Shown: positions 1-12,732, counted from the stretch's first letter. The stretch: DNA of 64,000 nucleotides from Acanthochromis polyacanthus (GCF_021347895.1 NC_067113.1:40835474-40899473), one strand, 5' to 3'. Notes: generated by a model from the sequence alone, not told the origin. A program made the numbers and translations.

Positions 1-525
1 GGGACTGGAGTCAATATCCCAAAGTCTGAAGTCATGGTTCTCTGCCAGAAAATGGTGGATTGCTCCCTCTGGGTTGGGGTTCAGTTGCTGCCCTAAGCAA
101 AGTTCAAGTATCTCGGGATCACTGGTCATTAACGATGGGAAATGAAGCGTGAGGAGGACAGATGGATTGGTGCAGCGTCAGCAGTAATGTGGGCATACCG
201 GACTGTTCTGGTGAAGAAGGAGCTGAAACTCTCAGTTCACCAGTGGATCTACGTTCTAACCCTCACCTATCGCCAGAAGCTCTTGGTAATGACTGTAAGA
301 ATGCGACTGTGTCTACAAACAGCCAAAAATAGCCTCTTCTGTAGGATGGCTGGGCTCAACCCTAAAGAACGAGTGTAGAGATCAAACACCCGGAGTGAAC
401 TTGCAGTTAAAGTAGTAGTTGAATCAAGCCAAATGAGGCAGTTGAGGCATCAGAACAGGGTGCCTCCTGGTTGCCTTCCTTTAGAGGCTTTCCAGGCACG
501 TCCAACCGGGAGTAGACCATTAAGT
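1..525 (+). mobile_element. RTE/Rex3-like LINE, 3' part of reverse transcriptase ORF (degenerate)
   Basis: The stretch reads like the C-terminal end of the ORF of fish RTE-clade (Rex3-type) non-LTR retrotransposons: the phrases around 85-130, 165-180 (GTGCAGCGTCAGCAGTAATG), 245-275 and 340-355 follow the order typical of that family. The only open piece is 142-378, with IGAASAVMWAYRTVLVKKEL near its start. In the full-length family this region lies after the RT domain and precedes a short 3' UTR ending in a tetranucleotide tail; here the similarity fades near 525 (after CGTCCAACCGGGAGTAG) with no tail. Stops at 376 onward and small deletions show that it is dead. The element continues off the left edge of the window, so its 5' limit is unknown. 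Family call is from remembered consensus, not a search. Confidence 0.75.
142..378 (+). pseudogene. Broken RTE-like ORF2 C-terminal fragment
   Basis: A 78-residue open piece of the LINE above. It corresponds to the post-RT thumb/C-terminal segment of RTE ORF2 (IYVLTLTYRQKLLVM resembles the family's conserved YVPTLTYG..L.VM stretch). It has no RT catalytic motif and no endonuclease domain, and it ends at an in-frame stop where related elements continue. The apparent Met start is incidental, because the homologous sequence begins upstream of it. Confidence 0.65.
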
Positions 526-3500
526 GTGTAGTTGAAGGAAAGTACTGTTTGGAATTGGATTTACTACTGCTTTAGTGTCAACGTTCTTCCAAATGCTTTG
601 GCTGCAGCTAAAACAGTTTTCTTCGAGTACGACTAGAGAGTAAAGAAAAGGAAACGACAGTAAGGCTGATGACACGATCATGTTTTACATTCTACATTGG
701 GTAAATACTTAAGTTGGAAATGACAAAAGTTTCAAGAATTATGTTTGCTCCAACGCAAACTATTTATTTGGATAGCGATCAAATGATTTAAGTAGAGCTT
801 ACTTAAACTGGTGGTATTAATGTTGATTGTAATTACTTTAGATAAACTTAATTCAGTTGCATGTTACCATTTGAAGAATCCATTTTTTGGTCCAACAATT
901 GAAGTTGAAAACATGAGTCAGGTACATATGAAATGTCTTGCTAGATGATGGATGGTACCATCACAAGAACAGCCCCTAACAACTTCTACAGCAGTTTTTG
1001 TGGAAACCATACATTTTCCCTGTGGACCAATGGAGTTCTTACACATTTCGATGTGAGACTGAGCTGCAATATGACAGATAAGACAGCTGTCATCATCAAA
1101 CTAAATTTAGTAGTGAAGTGACGAGGGCGAAGACAGGTTGTCTTGAAACTACTTTTTGACATCAAAAACAAGACACCATGACCTGAACCATTAATAATGA
1201 TCACTTGAATAGGTGACAGATAGACTTACATTGCACCATTGTATGCTGTGAAACGCTGTAGGTCACAAAATGTGAAATTTCCGCTCTTAAAAATCTTGAA
1301 AGAGATCAGAAAAGGACCTGATTTTAAGAAGGCATTTACACGAGAGCTTGACGAACGCTGTGTCAATGGGAGCACATCTAAATGCGCTTCCTTGATTTTC
1401 ATTCTTCGAGGCAGATTATACCACAGTTTGGGGAGAAGTGGAAACAAACAGTCAGGGTGTGATGACGAATCCTTTGAATCTCGATCCTTCTCTTCACAGC
1501 AAGTCACAATATTCATGTCGTCTCTTTTATAAGGCTCTGCCATTCACGACGACACATGATGAAAATGTCTCACTAAATAAAGATAAGACGCCAGACTGAC
1601 TTCCACTAGTGGGAAAATCCAGACGGGTAGGGTGGGAATATGTGCAAATATTTCAGAAATACATTACCAGAGACAAATGATGTGTCACCTCAAGCTGAAT
1701 GTACAATTTATGGAGATACGGAAAATCTAGTCATCATGTATTCCGTGTGTCATTCATTCGCTCGGCCTTGCATCATAGACTCTATGAACTAAATTTAACT
1801 GTCAATGTGTGTTTAAAAGTCAGGATATTTCCATTCGGTTGTGTATGTGAAGCTGACAGGATTTTGGGAAGGTTCATTAGTGATGATGTGAGGCTCAGTT
1901 TGTGACATAGATGGAAAAAAAACTCTTGTTTCTTAGAAAAAGTGTTGAGACCAGACGTGATGTTCTGGACAGAGGCAACAAGGCAGCAGACTATTGTAAC
2001 TCCTGATTTCCACCGCTGTAAATACTCTGCTATCTGTACAGCTGGGGGATGAAACGAGTGGAAAGATTATGTCCTAGATTCCACTAAGCATGAATTATGT
2101 TGGAAGGACGACATCAACAAAGCGCAGGAGCTGTTCCGGCTGCTAATTCTATACCATAACTTTGCTTCTCCTCTTTCATTCGGAGTGAATGGATGCTAAT
2201 CAAAGGCTGAAATGCAGTATTGACTGATGCCATTTTGCCTGCACACTAAGTCCACAGTAAGCTATGGAAATAAAACATCTCGAGAGCCTGGGGACTAGTC
2301 CTTCAAGGGATGCAAATGAAGACAGAGAAGTCCCTTTAAGTATGCAAACGCACACACACCACACACACTAAACAGCATCTCCCTGTCAACAAGAGAGGCT
2401 AGAGTAATAGACCATGAAGAAGAGAGAGCTGGGGAACAAGTGAGGCTTTGATGTGGAGTGATGGACAGGGCCAAGGCAAGACTACACTGGCATATTACCA
2501 TCGACTTCGAAAAGACAGGAAAGGGGAAAGAAAACAGGGGGAAGGAACCAAGATGAAGAAAATAAATATCGTGGAGGGAATTACAAAAAGAGAGGAAGTC
2601 TTTGAGATAGATGCATAGCAGATGAGAAACACCCGAGATAAGAAGATGACAGGAGAGGAAACATTGCTTGCAATAAGTATTTTTATGTCTTGTTTTCAGC
2701 CTTTTCACAGCAGAAAATGATTCAGCATGGCAAGCAAGCAGCCGGGCGTTGAAGATTTCTGCATCTCAACATTGGATGTGAGGGGGGGAAAGGAATAAAA
2801 CAAAAAAATAAACAGGGAATCGAGTTGTAAACACACAGCGTCGGCGTTGAAAACAGGAGATCGAGGAGAAGGAAGGAAGACAAAGATGACACCAGCCTCG
2901 AGAAGACAAAAAAAAAAACATGTTTGTGAAAAGAGGGCGGCTGCTGGGAAACTATTAGCTTTATATTTAAATCATTCATAGGAGCAGTTACAAACATAGC
3001 TCTCATACATAAGCCATGGCCTAAATACCCTCACATGCATATTTTAGGGGTTACATCCGCGCTTAAATCCAGACCTACATCATCTGTCAACTTAAAACTC
3101 ATGATTCACCGTACGAACAGCACACAGTCATGTTGAATTAATGAGAAGGCCCAATGGATGTGGCAAAGCGGCAAGGGTTAAAAGGGGGCTTATCGCTTCC
3201 TGCTGGGGCTTGTCGACACAGTGTTCACGCTGGCCGCCGAGAGCCCCGGATCCTCATCTGCTTTGACAGCGCTCATATAGAAACCATTACACAAACATTT
3301 CCTATGGGGCTGACCACGCAGCGAGAGTCGTAGATCAATCCGAGCCTCCTGCAATCCCTGCAGGAGACGTGTCAGGGACGAGACAGGGGGGGAGATAGAG
3401 GATGAAAAATAAAAACACATAGAAGGAAACGTGTAAAAATTGAGATTCACCGTGAGAGACGACTGCATCAAATAACTTCTGATGCAGTCAAAATAAAAGA

Positions 3501-4522
3501 GCAGGCGCATTTGAAGGATGGTATGCTTTTCACGCCCACAATAGCAGAGTTACTGTATAACGAGAGGATTCCTTCCTTTCATGATTTCCAGCAATCACGA
3601 TTTGTGTTAAACCACAGTGCCTGTATTGGAAAGTAGTTTTAAACAAGTACAAGATGAAAAGGTATGCATTAAGGTATGTAAACAAAGGAAAAGACGAGCA
3701 GCAATGCAGTGATCAGAGACTGTGGAATGTCAATTAAATCTGGCACTATGGAGCAGTGACAGCAACAAGGAGTGAGTGAACACCAAGTTAAACTAATCTC
3801 AGGTTTGAAGCGATGCGACTGAGGCAACTACCATATACATGAGCTTATTAAGCTGCAGGAAAAGAACCCCGTACTACATCTTTCATTCAACTTCTCTAGA
3901 TAGTCTCTTTTGCCTGTCTCCATATATCTAACACTAAAGGCGTCAGGAAAAAAAAAGACTGATGACATACATGTCAACTCTGACTGACTGAGAAATTAGT
4001 GGGGAGGAACTTGAAGATGAAGTAGAGGGTGACAAATACTTTGTTAAAGTAAGAATTCATTGGCAAAACACTCAGAATTATTATTTTAAAAAGGAATGGG
4101 GCGTTAAATTAAAAAAGATTTCATTGTGTTGCTTTAACTTTTACTTCTGCAGGTGAGGAGCGAAACTGAATCGGGGCAGGGTTAACGAATGTCCCAGAAT
4201 GGTGAGGTCTGAAAGTCGTACAAACCCCTCAGCACAGTGCAATATCCATGGTTTTGGTTTGATTACTGCAAATGAATGCAGTTTTATTTTTGTCAGTGTC
4301 ATGCTTGTGTGGTAACTAGCCCCTAAATCACAATTATACCAAGTCTCTCATGTTCCATGAAAACTAATACCCTCAATAAGAGCAGAGCCAGGATGCTACA
4401 GTCAATGAACTCGCTGGCAAACATTTTCTCTCACATGCTTAGTATTCAGCTTCTCCAGACATGGTCTGTCTCTAAACGGGGTATTTCATTCTTACTTTCT
4501 GTAGGACTAATGGTGTTGAAAG
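526..4522. other. Non-coding block, no gene recognised
   Basis: No conserved protein or RNA gene is visible. Opposed short frames at 1226-1543 overlap on both strands and match nothing I know. 2300-2900 is purine-rich on the plus strand, which explains the long serine/leucine-rich minus-strand frames there. 3150-3400 is richer in G+C and of higher complexity than its surroundings and could hold a regulatory element, but nothing in the sequence proves this. Confidence 0.5.
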
Positions 4523-4824
4523 TGGGGCTGATCCGAATAGCAATTTTTGGAATCCGGATATTCGGTCCCAATTAATGCCGAATATTCGATTCCCCCTCCC
4601 CACTGCTCATTGGCTGCTGAGTGGAGCGTGGCGGAGGGAAGTTCAATCTTGCTTCAGTGTCCAACGTTAGCATAGCATTAGCATGGATATCGCCATCTTC
4701 GTCTTTTGTCTACTGCTTACTAACACAGGAGAAGTGAAGCGTGACGTGAGCGTATTCAGATCTCAAAATTATATTTGGATGCCACCGCAATGACCGAATA
4801 TTTGGATATTCGGGCCCAGCCCTA
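4523..4824. mobile_element. Small hAT-type MITE (sister family of the 21.5 and 45.9 kb elements)
   Basis: The left end GGGGCTGATCCGAATAG and right end CGGGCCCAGCCCTA are inverted relative to each other, and both arms carry the iterated CGAATATTCGG / GGATATTCGG words that mark the ends of the elements at 21534 and 45894. The interior (about 200 bp) has no coding capacity. The words ACTTTCTGTA occur just left (about 4493-4502) and just right (4825-4834) of the element, which may be the target duplication with a short insertion separating the left copy from the TIR. The frame at 4357-4575 runs into the element and is not a gene. Confidence 0.7.
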
Positions 4825-6964
4825 ACTTTCTGTAAGAGCTAGTGTGTAGACTAGTAACATATTGTGTAGCAGAAAAATTAACACATTTAGTAGAGCAAAA
4901 TGGCTATAGCTTTCTATATTTTTCATAATTCTACCCAAAAAGCACTACTTGCTAAAGAACCTCAATGACAGACACTCTAGTTTACGAATGTTCCCTAAAT
5001 GCCTCATATGCACACTTGGGAAGATGCTAGTTAGTCAGCTATGCACAGACAAGCCTCTAGTCTCCACTGAATGCATGCAGTACACAAAACTCCGTTAAAT
5101 AAGACTGAATTAAGGCGTTCTTGTGTCAGATTTACCCAAGTTGAAACCAAGTGAAGGGGAGTTCTCTAAGAGCAGAGCATTTTAAACATCAATATCACAG
5201 TCGATCAACTTCATTTAATTATGGAAACCCAAATTCAAGACGTCTCAGAATACAATATTTGCAAATTAGTACGTTCCAGTGCGGTTATAGAACATTTGGC
5301 AGTCTTTTAAATAAGCCTGAAAGAAGCCGTAATCTGTTCTGCCAAGCTAATTCCCACTCTAACCATTTCAGAAATGGCTGTCCATAGTTTTAAGCTCATG
5401 TCCAAAGACACACTGTCACACCACAGGTTTGTGTCATTGATTTCATTAGCTAAATCTGGCAGGCTCTTACACCTGCAGACAGAACTTGATAACGATTATT
5501 GAATTTTCCACACTTCTGACCTTCTGCTGCGGCGAGCCAGATGGTTTCAAATATCAAGCCAAACATTTCCGTGCTCTTGCTCTTACCTCGCATCCCCTCG
5601 AAAAGTGAAAAGCAAAAGTTTTGCGTTGTTAGGTGATTATTTAGTAGTCAGCAAAAAAGCAGACGGATCATTAGAGCTATTCAAGAAGCAAGAAGAAAGC
5701 TCTCCGTTGACGTGTTTGACTGACAATCTGCAACAATCCGTTTCTTTAAGGCAGACATAACCTGAAGGTAAAACACAGTTCAAGCTCTGCAGGTAGCTGA
5801 TGCATGGCGATCACGCATCACGTTGCAGTCCGAGCCCAATTTACAGCAAAAACTCACGGGAAAGATTGGCCCTTTTCCACAATACAGCTCTTGAGGAGAG
5901 CGCAAGGAGGTAAGGTGGCGGATCAGAAGGTGAGAAAGCAAAAAATAACAATTTAATAAGCTCCTATTCCAGGGGAAAAAAAAGGCAGCAAAAAAGATGC
6001 AGGGAGCAGCTTGTGAGAGTGCTGCACAGCTGAATAGAGGCTGACAGGTCTAAATGAATGTTAGCCTTGGCCAGGTCTCAGAGCTGAAGGTCTACATCTC
6101 ATCACCTGAATAATTCACCTGCTGGGCTACCGATTCACCCCTCGGCCTCAGTGTGATATAAGCCGACTCCGTCGCTGCCACTGCGACAGTCTCATCACCG
6201 TCAGGTTTGAAATTGTTGGTCAGAAAAGCAAAAGGCCCCGGGAGAAGAAATATGACTTTTCCATTACAAAGTCCAGACAGGATTGATATCCAGTGTTAAG
6301 GCTAGTTCCACCCCAAGGCATCCGGGATGAAACAATGACAAATAATTACACAGGAAACAATCCGTATTAGGCGTGCTGTATTTGACAACTGAATATACAC
6401 TTGAATTTTACAGGCGGTGACTCCTATTTACTAACGATGCTAATTTACGAGATACACCCAAGGTTATTCCTCATGACTGGTTAATGGAGCTCCTGCCGGC
6501 CTTAGATTGCTTGATAAATATCACAGCTTTAATAATGCAGTTATTTACACGGCAGCATGTTGAGCGTGTTGATCGACGACAGTCTGCTCAGAGGATTTAG
6601 ATCAATATGGAGCTGTTATTACAAATCTAATAAAAGCCAGTCACTATGAGTCACTGTGCATCTAATGCATAATGTATACTGCAGTGCAGTTGAACACTGG
6701 AACTAATCAATAACACACAGAATGTCTATGGATAGCTCAAATGAATGATCAGGTCGAGTGTGACATTTTCAGGTACTGTTCAGTACAACTAAGTGTATCA
6801 TAACACTGGAACCCTGACAATCGAAGTACTTTTTTTTTCTATTTTTGTCTTTTTGCTTTAAAAATAAAAATATTTTCTGTGTTATTTGCACTTTTGAGGA
6901 TGGATTCATATTTTTTCAAGTGTATCTTCACCCTCTGATTCCCCTGCTGGTGGGTTTAAAAGGC
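4825..6964. other. Non-coding block of complex unique-looking sequence
   Basis: No gene seen. 5400-6620 is complex, non-repetitive sequence with AT-rich homeobox-like words (TTAATG, ATTAG, AATAATGC) and no long open frame. It has the texture of vertebrate conserved non-coding DNA, but that cannot be shown without an alignment. 6830-6900 is T-rich. Confidence 0.4.
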
Positions 6965-7254
6965 ATTTACTTTTAAAAACCGTTTATCAGAGGCAGGAAT
7001 TGTAAAAACAGATATCAGATTTTTAAGTTTCTGCTCGACTTCGAACTTATCATGTATGACTTTTGGCTTTATTAGGAAAATTAACCAGAAAATTAACCAG
7101 ATCTGAGCTTTCACAATCACTGTATTTCACATCTCAGTTAAAAATCTGCCCCAAAAAAACTTGTTTGTGTCTGATTCTGCAAAAATGAACTGGGAAGCCA
7201 TTAGTGGCCTGTAATTATGTGAGAAGAATTCAGGGACTCTTTGGTTGAACTGCA
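6965..7254. repeat. Dispersed repeat, copy A part 1
   Basis: Weak but ordered similarity to 49785-50085: TTAGGAAAAT(T/G)AACCA, then a degenerate AACCA(G/A)ATC(T/C)GAGCT, then TTAAAAATCTG(C/G)C, then TTG/CTGAACTGCAGG appear in the same order at both loci. Similarity resumes after the interruption at 7255-7730 (see part 2 at 7795). I do not recognise the family. Confidence 0.45.
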
Positions 7255-7735
7255 GGAACATCTGCTGACACCTGGAACATAATGGTAAACTAGAAAAGCA
7301 CTCAGAGAGTGCAGACCTCCACCAAGGATAGAGAGGAAAACAGGAAACTCATGCATTAAAGGATCATGAGCTGGAATTGAACCTGCGTCTCTGACACAGT
7401 TCTGTTTAGGAATCACCTTCTTAACCAGTTGAGCTATCTGGACACCTTGGCCTAATTTGTTGGATGACATACTAACCTGTGATGTTTTCGTCATATTTTG
7501 GACCACATACTACAACATACTAAAAAATCCAAAGTGATCCAGAATCCAGGATCCTTTCCGGATTGCCACCAAAATTAAATCAGCTCTTCCTCTTACCATA
7601 GTCTACATCCCCTCAAAATTTCATGTGAATCTGCCCAGGCGCTTTTGAGTTATCTTGCTAACATACAGACAGGCAGACGGACAGACGGACGCCAGGTGTC
7701 ACATAACCTCCTTGGCGGAGGTAATAATTTAGATA
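7255..7735 (-). mobile_element. SINE-like composite repeat with tRNA-like head
   Basis: A block bounded by mirror-image words: CCTCCACCAAGG at about 7317-7328 and CCTTGGCGGAGG near 7709-7720. It includes a tRNA-like segment on the minus strand (7361-7446) and a stretch with GACAGGCAGACGGACAGACG near 7669-7690. These phrases (the GCACTCAGAGAGTGCAGACC word, the CACATAACCTCCTTGGCGGA word) recur widely in fish genomes, so this is an interspersed repeat, but I cannot name the family with certainty. It interrupts the dispersed repeat seen at 6965 and 7795. Confidence 0.55.
7361..7446 (-). repeat. tRNA-derived pol III promoter segment (SINE head)
   Basis: Read on the minus strand it contains an A-box-like TAGCTCAACTGGTTAAGA and a B-box-like GGTTCAATTCC at typical tRNA spacing. 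The T arm partly pairs around TTCAATT. The acceptor arms do not pair well (GGTGTCC against ATGATCC) and the anticodon arm is irregular, so this is a tRNA-derived SINE head rather than a functional tRNA. Confidence 0.6.
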
Positions 7736-7794
7736 TATTTTTTATAATATTGTAAAATACTCAATCATAGATATTCAACTTAGATTTTTCTTTT

Positions 7795-7950
7795 TACTAT
7801 TCATGGCATTACAATTGGGTATGTAAAAGACATTTTGAGTTCGCTCTACTTTCTAGTCATGGTAGTGTTTCCATAGAGGTGCAGGACTTTACACTGCAGT
7901 GAAAAATGAGCCCACAGTGAAGAGCAAAAAAAACACCCAGGGGAGGGGTA
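7795..7950. repeat. Dispersed repeat, copy A part 2
   Basis: Aligns by eye with 51345-51500. Shared words in order include TAAAAGACAT, TTGAGTT, TAGYCATGGTWGTG, TTTCCAWAGAGGTGCAGGA, GTGCAGTRAAAA and ATGAGCYCACAGT. The short minus-strand frame 7846-8049 lies over it and is not a gene. Confidence 0.6.
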
Positions 7951-8199
7951 ACTTAATGCCAGTATGCGCTGTACATTACAAGAGTTGCTGCTCTTTGTAA
8001 TTTTGCCTCCTGTCCATTCTGGCTGCCAACTGTTTAAAGCACAGACCATATGGGCGCATACTGGACCATTTGCTTGATATTCTCTACTGTCTCTTCCAGT
8101 CTACCATCATAGTGGTACATCAAACAGCAGCTAGGATGTCCAAAAAGAAAAGCAAAATGAATAAATCTACTAAACTTAATCTCATACCAGTCTAAGGAA

Positions 8200-8620
8200 C
8201 ATACAATAGCAACGCTTTGAGCTAAATGGTCAACACACTAACAATTCAAAATAAGATTCACCATGTTGGTCATCTTAGTTACATATGTTAGCATAATTAC
8301 TACTGAACACAAACTTTCAATTTCTATTTTACTCAAGTGTATATATAATATTTAGAAGAATCTTTGTGTAAAAATGCCATGTGGTGTTTGGTTATAGGCG
8401 GCCATGTTGATTTTAGGCCTGAAAATAGCAAAAAAGTCAACTAAGATACAAAAAGTCCAACAATTATTTGTTGACCCAGCTCATCCTGTAGTCAATTCTG
8501 TTACAACAATCCACCCGATAGTTGGCAATACATTAATACAACCAGAAATACCGAGCTGCCGGTGTTCACTAGAGGAAAAGTCAGGGGATGATCAAGGTTA
8601 GTGGACTTTTTCCTGTTATT
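8200..8620 (+). repeat. Degenerate unclassified fish interspersed repeat
   Basis: TTCACCATGTTGGTCATCTT followed by TAGTTACATATGTTAGCAT, and then, 300 bases on, CACTAGAGGAAAAGTCAGGG and GATGATCAAGG follow the order of an abundant percomorph repeat built from GTTAGCATG-type words and ending in an AGAGGAAAAGTCAGGGGATCACC-like tail. The frame 8404-8601 lies in it, has no recognisable domain and is not supported as a gene. Confidence 0.4.
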
Positions 8621-10264
8621 TCTTACCGACAATACGCTGGAGTCTACATATAGTACAGTATTCATATCAAAATTCCAATCAAGTTCTCTTTTCTAAGGAG
8701 TCATGGCAGGCAAGAAGATGTAAGTGGACTAACATTGTTTGTTCAGCACCGACCCAATCAGGACAGAATATTAAACGCTTCTGGGCCCCGATTTACATTC
8801 ATGAGATGGACACAACGTCAAAAACACTTTTCAGTATAATGCAGCACAACACTACCTCTAATACCATTCTCACAACCAACCACAGGGTAAATCAACATCC
8901 ATCTGGCACATGTTGAGCAACCCAGATACAGCCGAGAACAAGATGAAGACGTAGCATTGAGCTAAAAACAAAGGAAGCAATCGGTCGTAGTTGATCAGAC
9001 GGGCCTGTACACGCAAACTTCTTTTGATGGAGTCTCTGCAGACACTTTCCTTCTTTATTGGCCCTTCACTTCTCTTTCCTTCAGATTCAAAGGTTGAAAA
9101 TGGATGAAAGCCAAAAGTGCTTGTTAAACTAATATCACAATTACTCTTCTGGAGACGGTTTCTTTCCACACGAGCAAACGTTAAAAGCAACACGAGCCGA
9201 AACTGTTAGCTCGTGTGTTTCAGTTCACTTCCTCCCCCGACAGCGTTGATCAAACGAGCCATGTTTTCATAACTGTTATGCGATGGTCTGATGAACATGC
9301 CGCAATACACACCAGATAAAAGAGATCGGAAATCTCTTCAAAAACACAAAGGACGGAGTGAGTGACAAGGCCAAAGTGCTTTTGATTAAAGTGAAAGATC
9401 ACACAGCACAAACAAAAAAGAAAGAAAAAAATCTGGACATGGCAGTGCCCCCTTTTATCGTGAATACAACAAAAACAGAGACATGACGTTGGTTATACAC
9501 ATTTATGAATAAATACTGATCAAACCATGAATCAAAAAGAGCTACCGCAACCACGAATAAGCAAAAAAAAAAGGGAGAATTTAGCAGCCTGAAAACTGAG
9601 GTTTCTGCTGTGCTTCAAGATAAAAACGAGGTCACAAATTACAGTGTACAAGAGGTGAAGCTAAAACGGTTTTGACGTTAGTCTTGAAAGGAACAAAATG
9701 ACATGCAGGCAAAACAATACACCTCAGAAGGAGGCTCCAGAATGCTAAATAAGAGCTCAGGAACAGATGAGTGCATCACTGGCACGTTGTCAGCGTGAGG
9801 TAGACTGTTGTTTCAGAGGAAAGTAGCACCTGAAACTGCTGATCAGCCTCTCTCATTAGTCATCTTGCCATTTGGGTTACGAGGGGAGCCAAATCTATTA
9901 AAATATTATCATTTCGCATTTTTGCTACTTTATCATTTTAACAAATTCTGCTTCATCGCTGGAATCACTCCAAGAGCATGACTTCATTTTTTAATTTGGC
10001 ATTTATTCAAATCCAAACCTCTCCAAAATATCCTCACAAATGAAATAATGAGCAGTCACTCTGACGGCTTAAAATGAGAACGCATACACGTTTAACATTA
10101 CAAAGATCAGGAGCAGCACTAATGGGCATTTCCACTGAAAGTAAAGTTTAAAATAAAGCAGTATTGGAAATGTAAGAGGATTGGTTCCTCCTTGGGCTGC
10201 AATCTGCTAATTGATCATTTGGTCTAAAATTTAAAAAATAGCATATTTAAATTGTTGCTTTCTG
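8621..10264. other. Non-coding block, no gene recognised
   Basis: AT-rich sequence with A-runs; nothing with protein similarity was seen on either strand. The minus-strand frame 8870-9193 shows no recognisable domain. Confidence 0.4.
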
Positions 10265-10886
10265 CAGTAGGGATCGATCATATGGATGTGGTTGTTGCTG
10301 CTGGATTTTTTTTTCTGTGTTTTTAAAGGGCCGATACCAATGGCAATTATTGGTAATCAATAAAGGCTGATAACTGATAATTAGATATACATTACCTGTG
10401 ACATTTTAACAGCATGTGACAGCAGATAACCTATGATTCATAACTACGCTTCTTCATAATTATAACTGAAAATGTAAAATAAAAACAAGAGAGATTAAAT
10501 TAGGTCACTTTTCTGTGTTTATGTGGGATCGATTGAGATCGATCAGTCTGTTTTCTGCAGTTACAGCAGCGGTCCTTCTGTTTTCCTGATTTTTCACTGC
10601 TATATTACTTTTATTGTCCGCTAAGGCCCATATCTTATTGTACTATTTGTTATTGCTGTTTCAGGTTAATCTGCGACTGCCTTCTACTTTAGCTGCTAGC
10701 CATTAGCATAGCTTTAGCCACTGTGAGAGGAGCTAATGTCCTGGTTTGTGGCAACAGCTTTTATTTCTGGTTCAGAGAGAGGAGGCTGCATCCGACCCAA
10801 AGTAGCCCATTAAATTTATCAATAATCGATCAATAATTTACCAGCATCAATGCTAAATATCTGCCACGGTAATCGGTCCATCACTG
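10265..10886. mobile_element. hAT-like non-autonomous element remnant
   Basis: The ends are imperfect inverted copies: left CAGTAGGGATCGATC, right (read inward on the minus strand) CAGTGATGGACCGATT. This is the TAGGGATnGACCGAT end type common in fish hAT MITEs. GATCGATTGAGATCGATCAG occurs inside. No transposase frame is seen, and no convincing 8-bp target duplication remains. Confidence 0.5.
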
Positions 10887-12732
10887 TTTCATATGACAAG
10901 GGAAAAACATCAAATCCTCACATTTGGGAAGCTGCGAACAGGGAAGGTTTGACATTTGCTAGAACTAAATCAATTCATCTTTTCAAGTCTAGTTTTTAGC
11001 AACACCAAGTAATCACTAAGCAAAATTCAAAATGCATTATGAGCCGAATTCAAGCCCAAGCACCGGCTGTTACATATCTGTCTGTGACATTTCCATTCTA
11101 AATACTGCCAAAAAAGACAATTTAATGACCTTTTTAAAATCATGACATCTTCAAGCAACAGTAAGAAAGCCCAATTTTCATGAGCAAATGCCAGGACAGG
11201 ACCCTTAAAGAAGTTATTTGGTTAATGAGGCTCATTGATCTTCCTCACAAGAGTCATAAAATACGACCATAACTTTTCTGCAAAAACTATTATATTAAAC
11301 TGTCCAGAGGAGACTCAGCCCAAGATTTCAATGCTCTCCTCCTCCCCCAGTCCTCCACCCTGCTACACTACACTGCATCATTGCCACTTCTTTCATCTTT
11401 CTCTTGTGATGTGACTGGCTCTACGGCCCTGCGTTTCCACAATCAGTTCATACTGAGAGTTTACTGGGCCTGAGCTGCCGCTGTCACAGGCAAAGCAGAA
11501 AAGAGTGTGAGTCAGAGAGTGTTAGGGAGTAGCGGATTCAGTTGTCAAGAGACATAACCGGAACCAATGCCAGGGCTGCATTCAGCAGAGACTAGGCTTG
11601 ACATGCATTTTTCCACACAAGCACAAACTACTTGACATTTGGATGGACTTTCCCTCCTTGCTGCTCTTCCCTCCTGATGTGGGCAGAATAGCAGGGGAGC
11701 ATGTCAGTTCTGCAGTGGCGGACTGTTGCATGGGAGCAGGAGCGAGGACATCCCAGCCTAAGCGATCCCATCCTGGGTGCAATCAGAGCGTAGCACAGGA
11801 GGTGGAGGCACAGGCGGCATGTTGATGAAGGTTTTCTCTCATCTCCACTTCTAAAAAGACCAATTTTACCTCAGACGCCAGTATCAACAGACATCAAAAC
11901 AGCGCCAAAACATGCTGTTTGGATCTCGAGATGCAAGAGTTCATCCTCCAGTTGCTCTTTCCTCTCATTCCCCCTATCATTCATCAGATATCTGACTGAC
12001 TGACTGACTGTCTTTAAATGGATTCAGATGGGGCAAGCAGCCAGGTGTAATAACCTCCCTCGCTCATTTCCATGCTCACTCTCGTTCCTTTATCTTGCTC
12101 GCTCACTTTTTCATCTCCTTTCCTATTTTCTGTCAATTTCCATTCTCCAGTTCTCACTTCTGCTTCCCCTCTCTCTCCCTGCTGATGGAAGCATTCACAT
12201 ACTGGGTCATACAGTGCTTGTAAGAACTTCACAGACCTTTTCATCACAATAGATTTGCTCAGCAAAGCACTGCTTCGCCAAAAACCAGCTACACTGCATC
12301 AAATGTGAGAAAATCAGCAGGCAAGCCACACAGCAGTCAGTAAACAGACAAGGATAATTAGATACGGAAAGGAGAGCGCCTAGATACTAGAAAGACATGG
12401 ACACTGAGCCTGCAATGTGACCCAAAAAGATTCTAGAGGGATTATTTGAAACGCTCAGTTCAATCCTAAATTCACAGAGTCTCTTGGAGCAACTCCAAAC
12501 TCAAGATACAAGTTTTAGGTCTGAGCAGTAACCTTTATTAATGACACTTTAAAAAGCTGTGCTGATAGTATGCTCAGGTTCTTTCAATGAATAGGCCTTC
12601 CACCAGTCTGGATTAAATATAAGAGCCCTAATTATAAGATGACCTCCCCATTCCCTACAGCTCTCCCTGGAAAAGCATTTGTAGATACATGAAGACAGAA
12701 AACACTTAGAGGTGAGTCTTGTTTCCACAATC
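10887..12732. other. Non-coding block; short (CTGA)n at 11994-12011
   Basis: No gene recognised. 11330-11480 is pyrimidine-rich. 11582-11825 gives short frames on both strands without domain similarity. A five-copy CTGA run lies near 11994. Confidence 0.4.

Noticed and set aside
1226..1543. Overlapping sense and antisense frames of about 100 codons
   Set aside because: Mutual overlap on opposite strands without any recognisable protein motif.
2295..2708. 137-codon minus-strand Ser/Leu/Cys-rich frame
   Set aside because: Reverse translation of a purine-rich plus strand; no domain.
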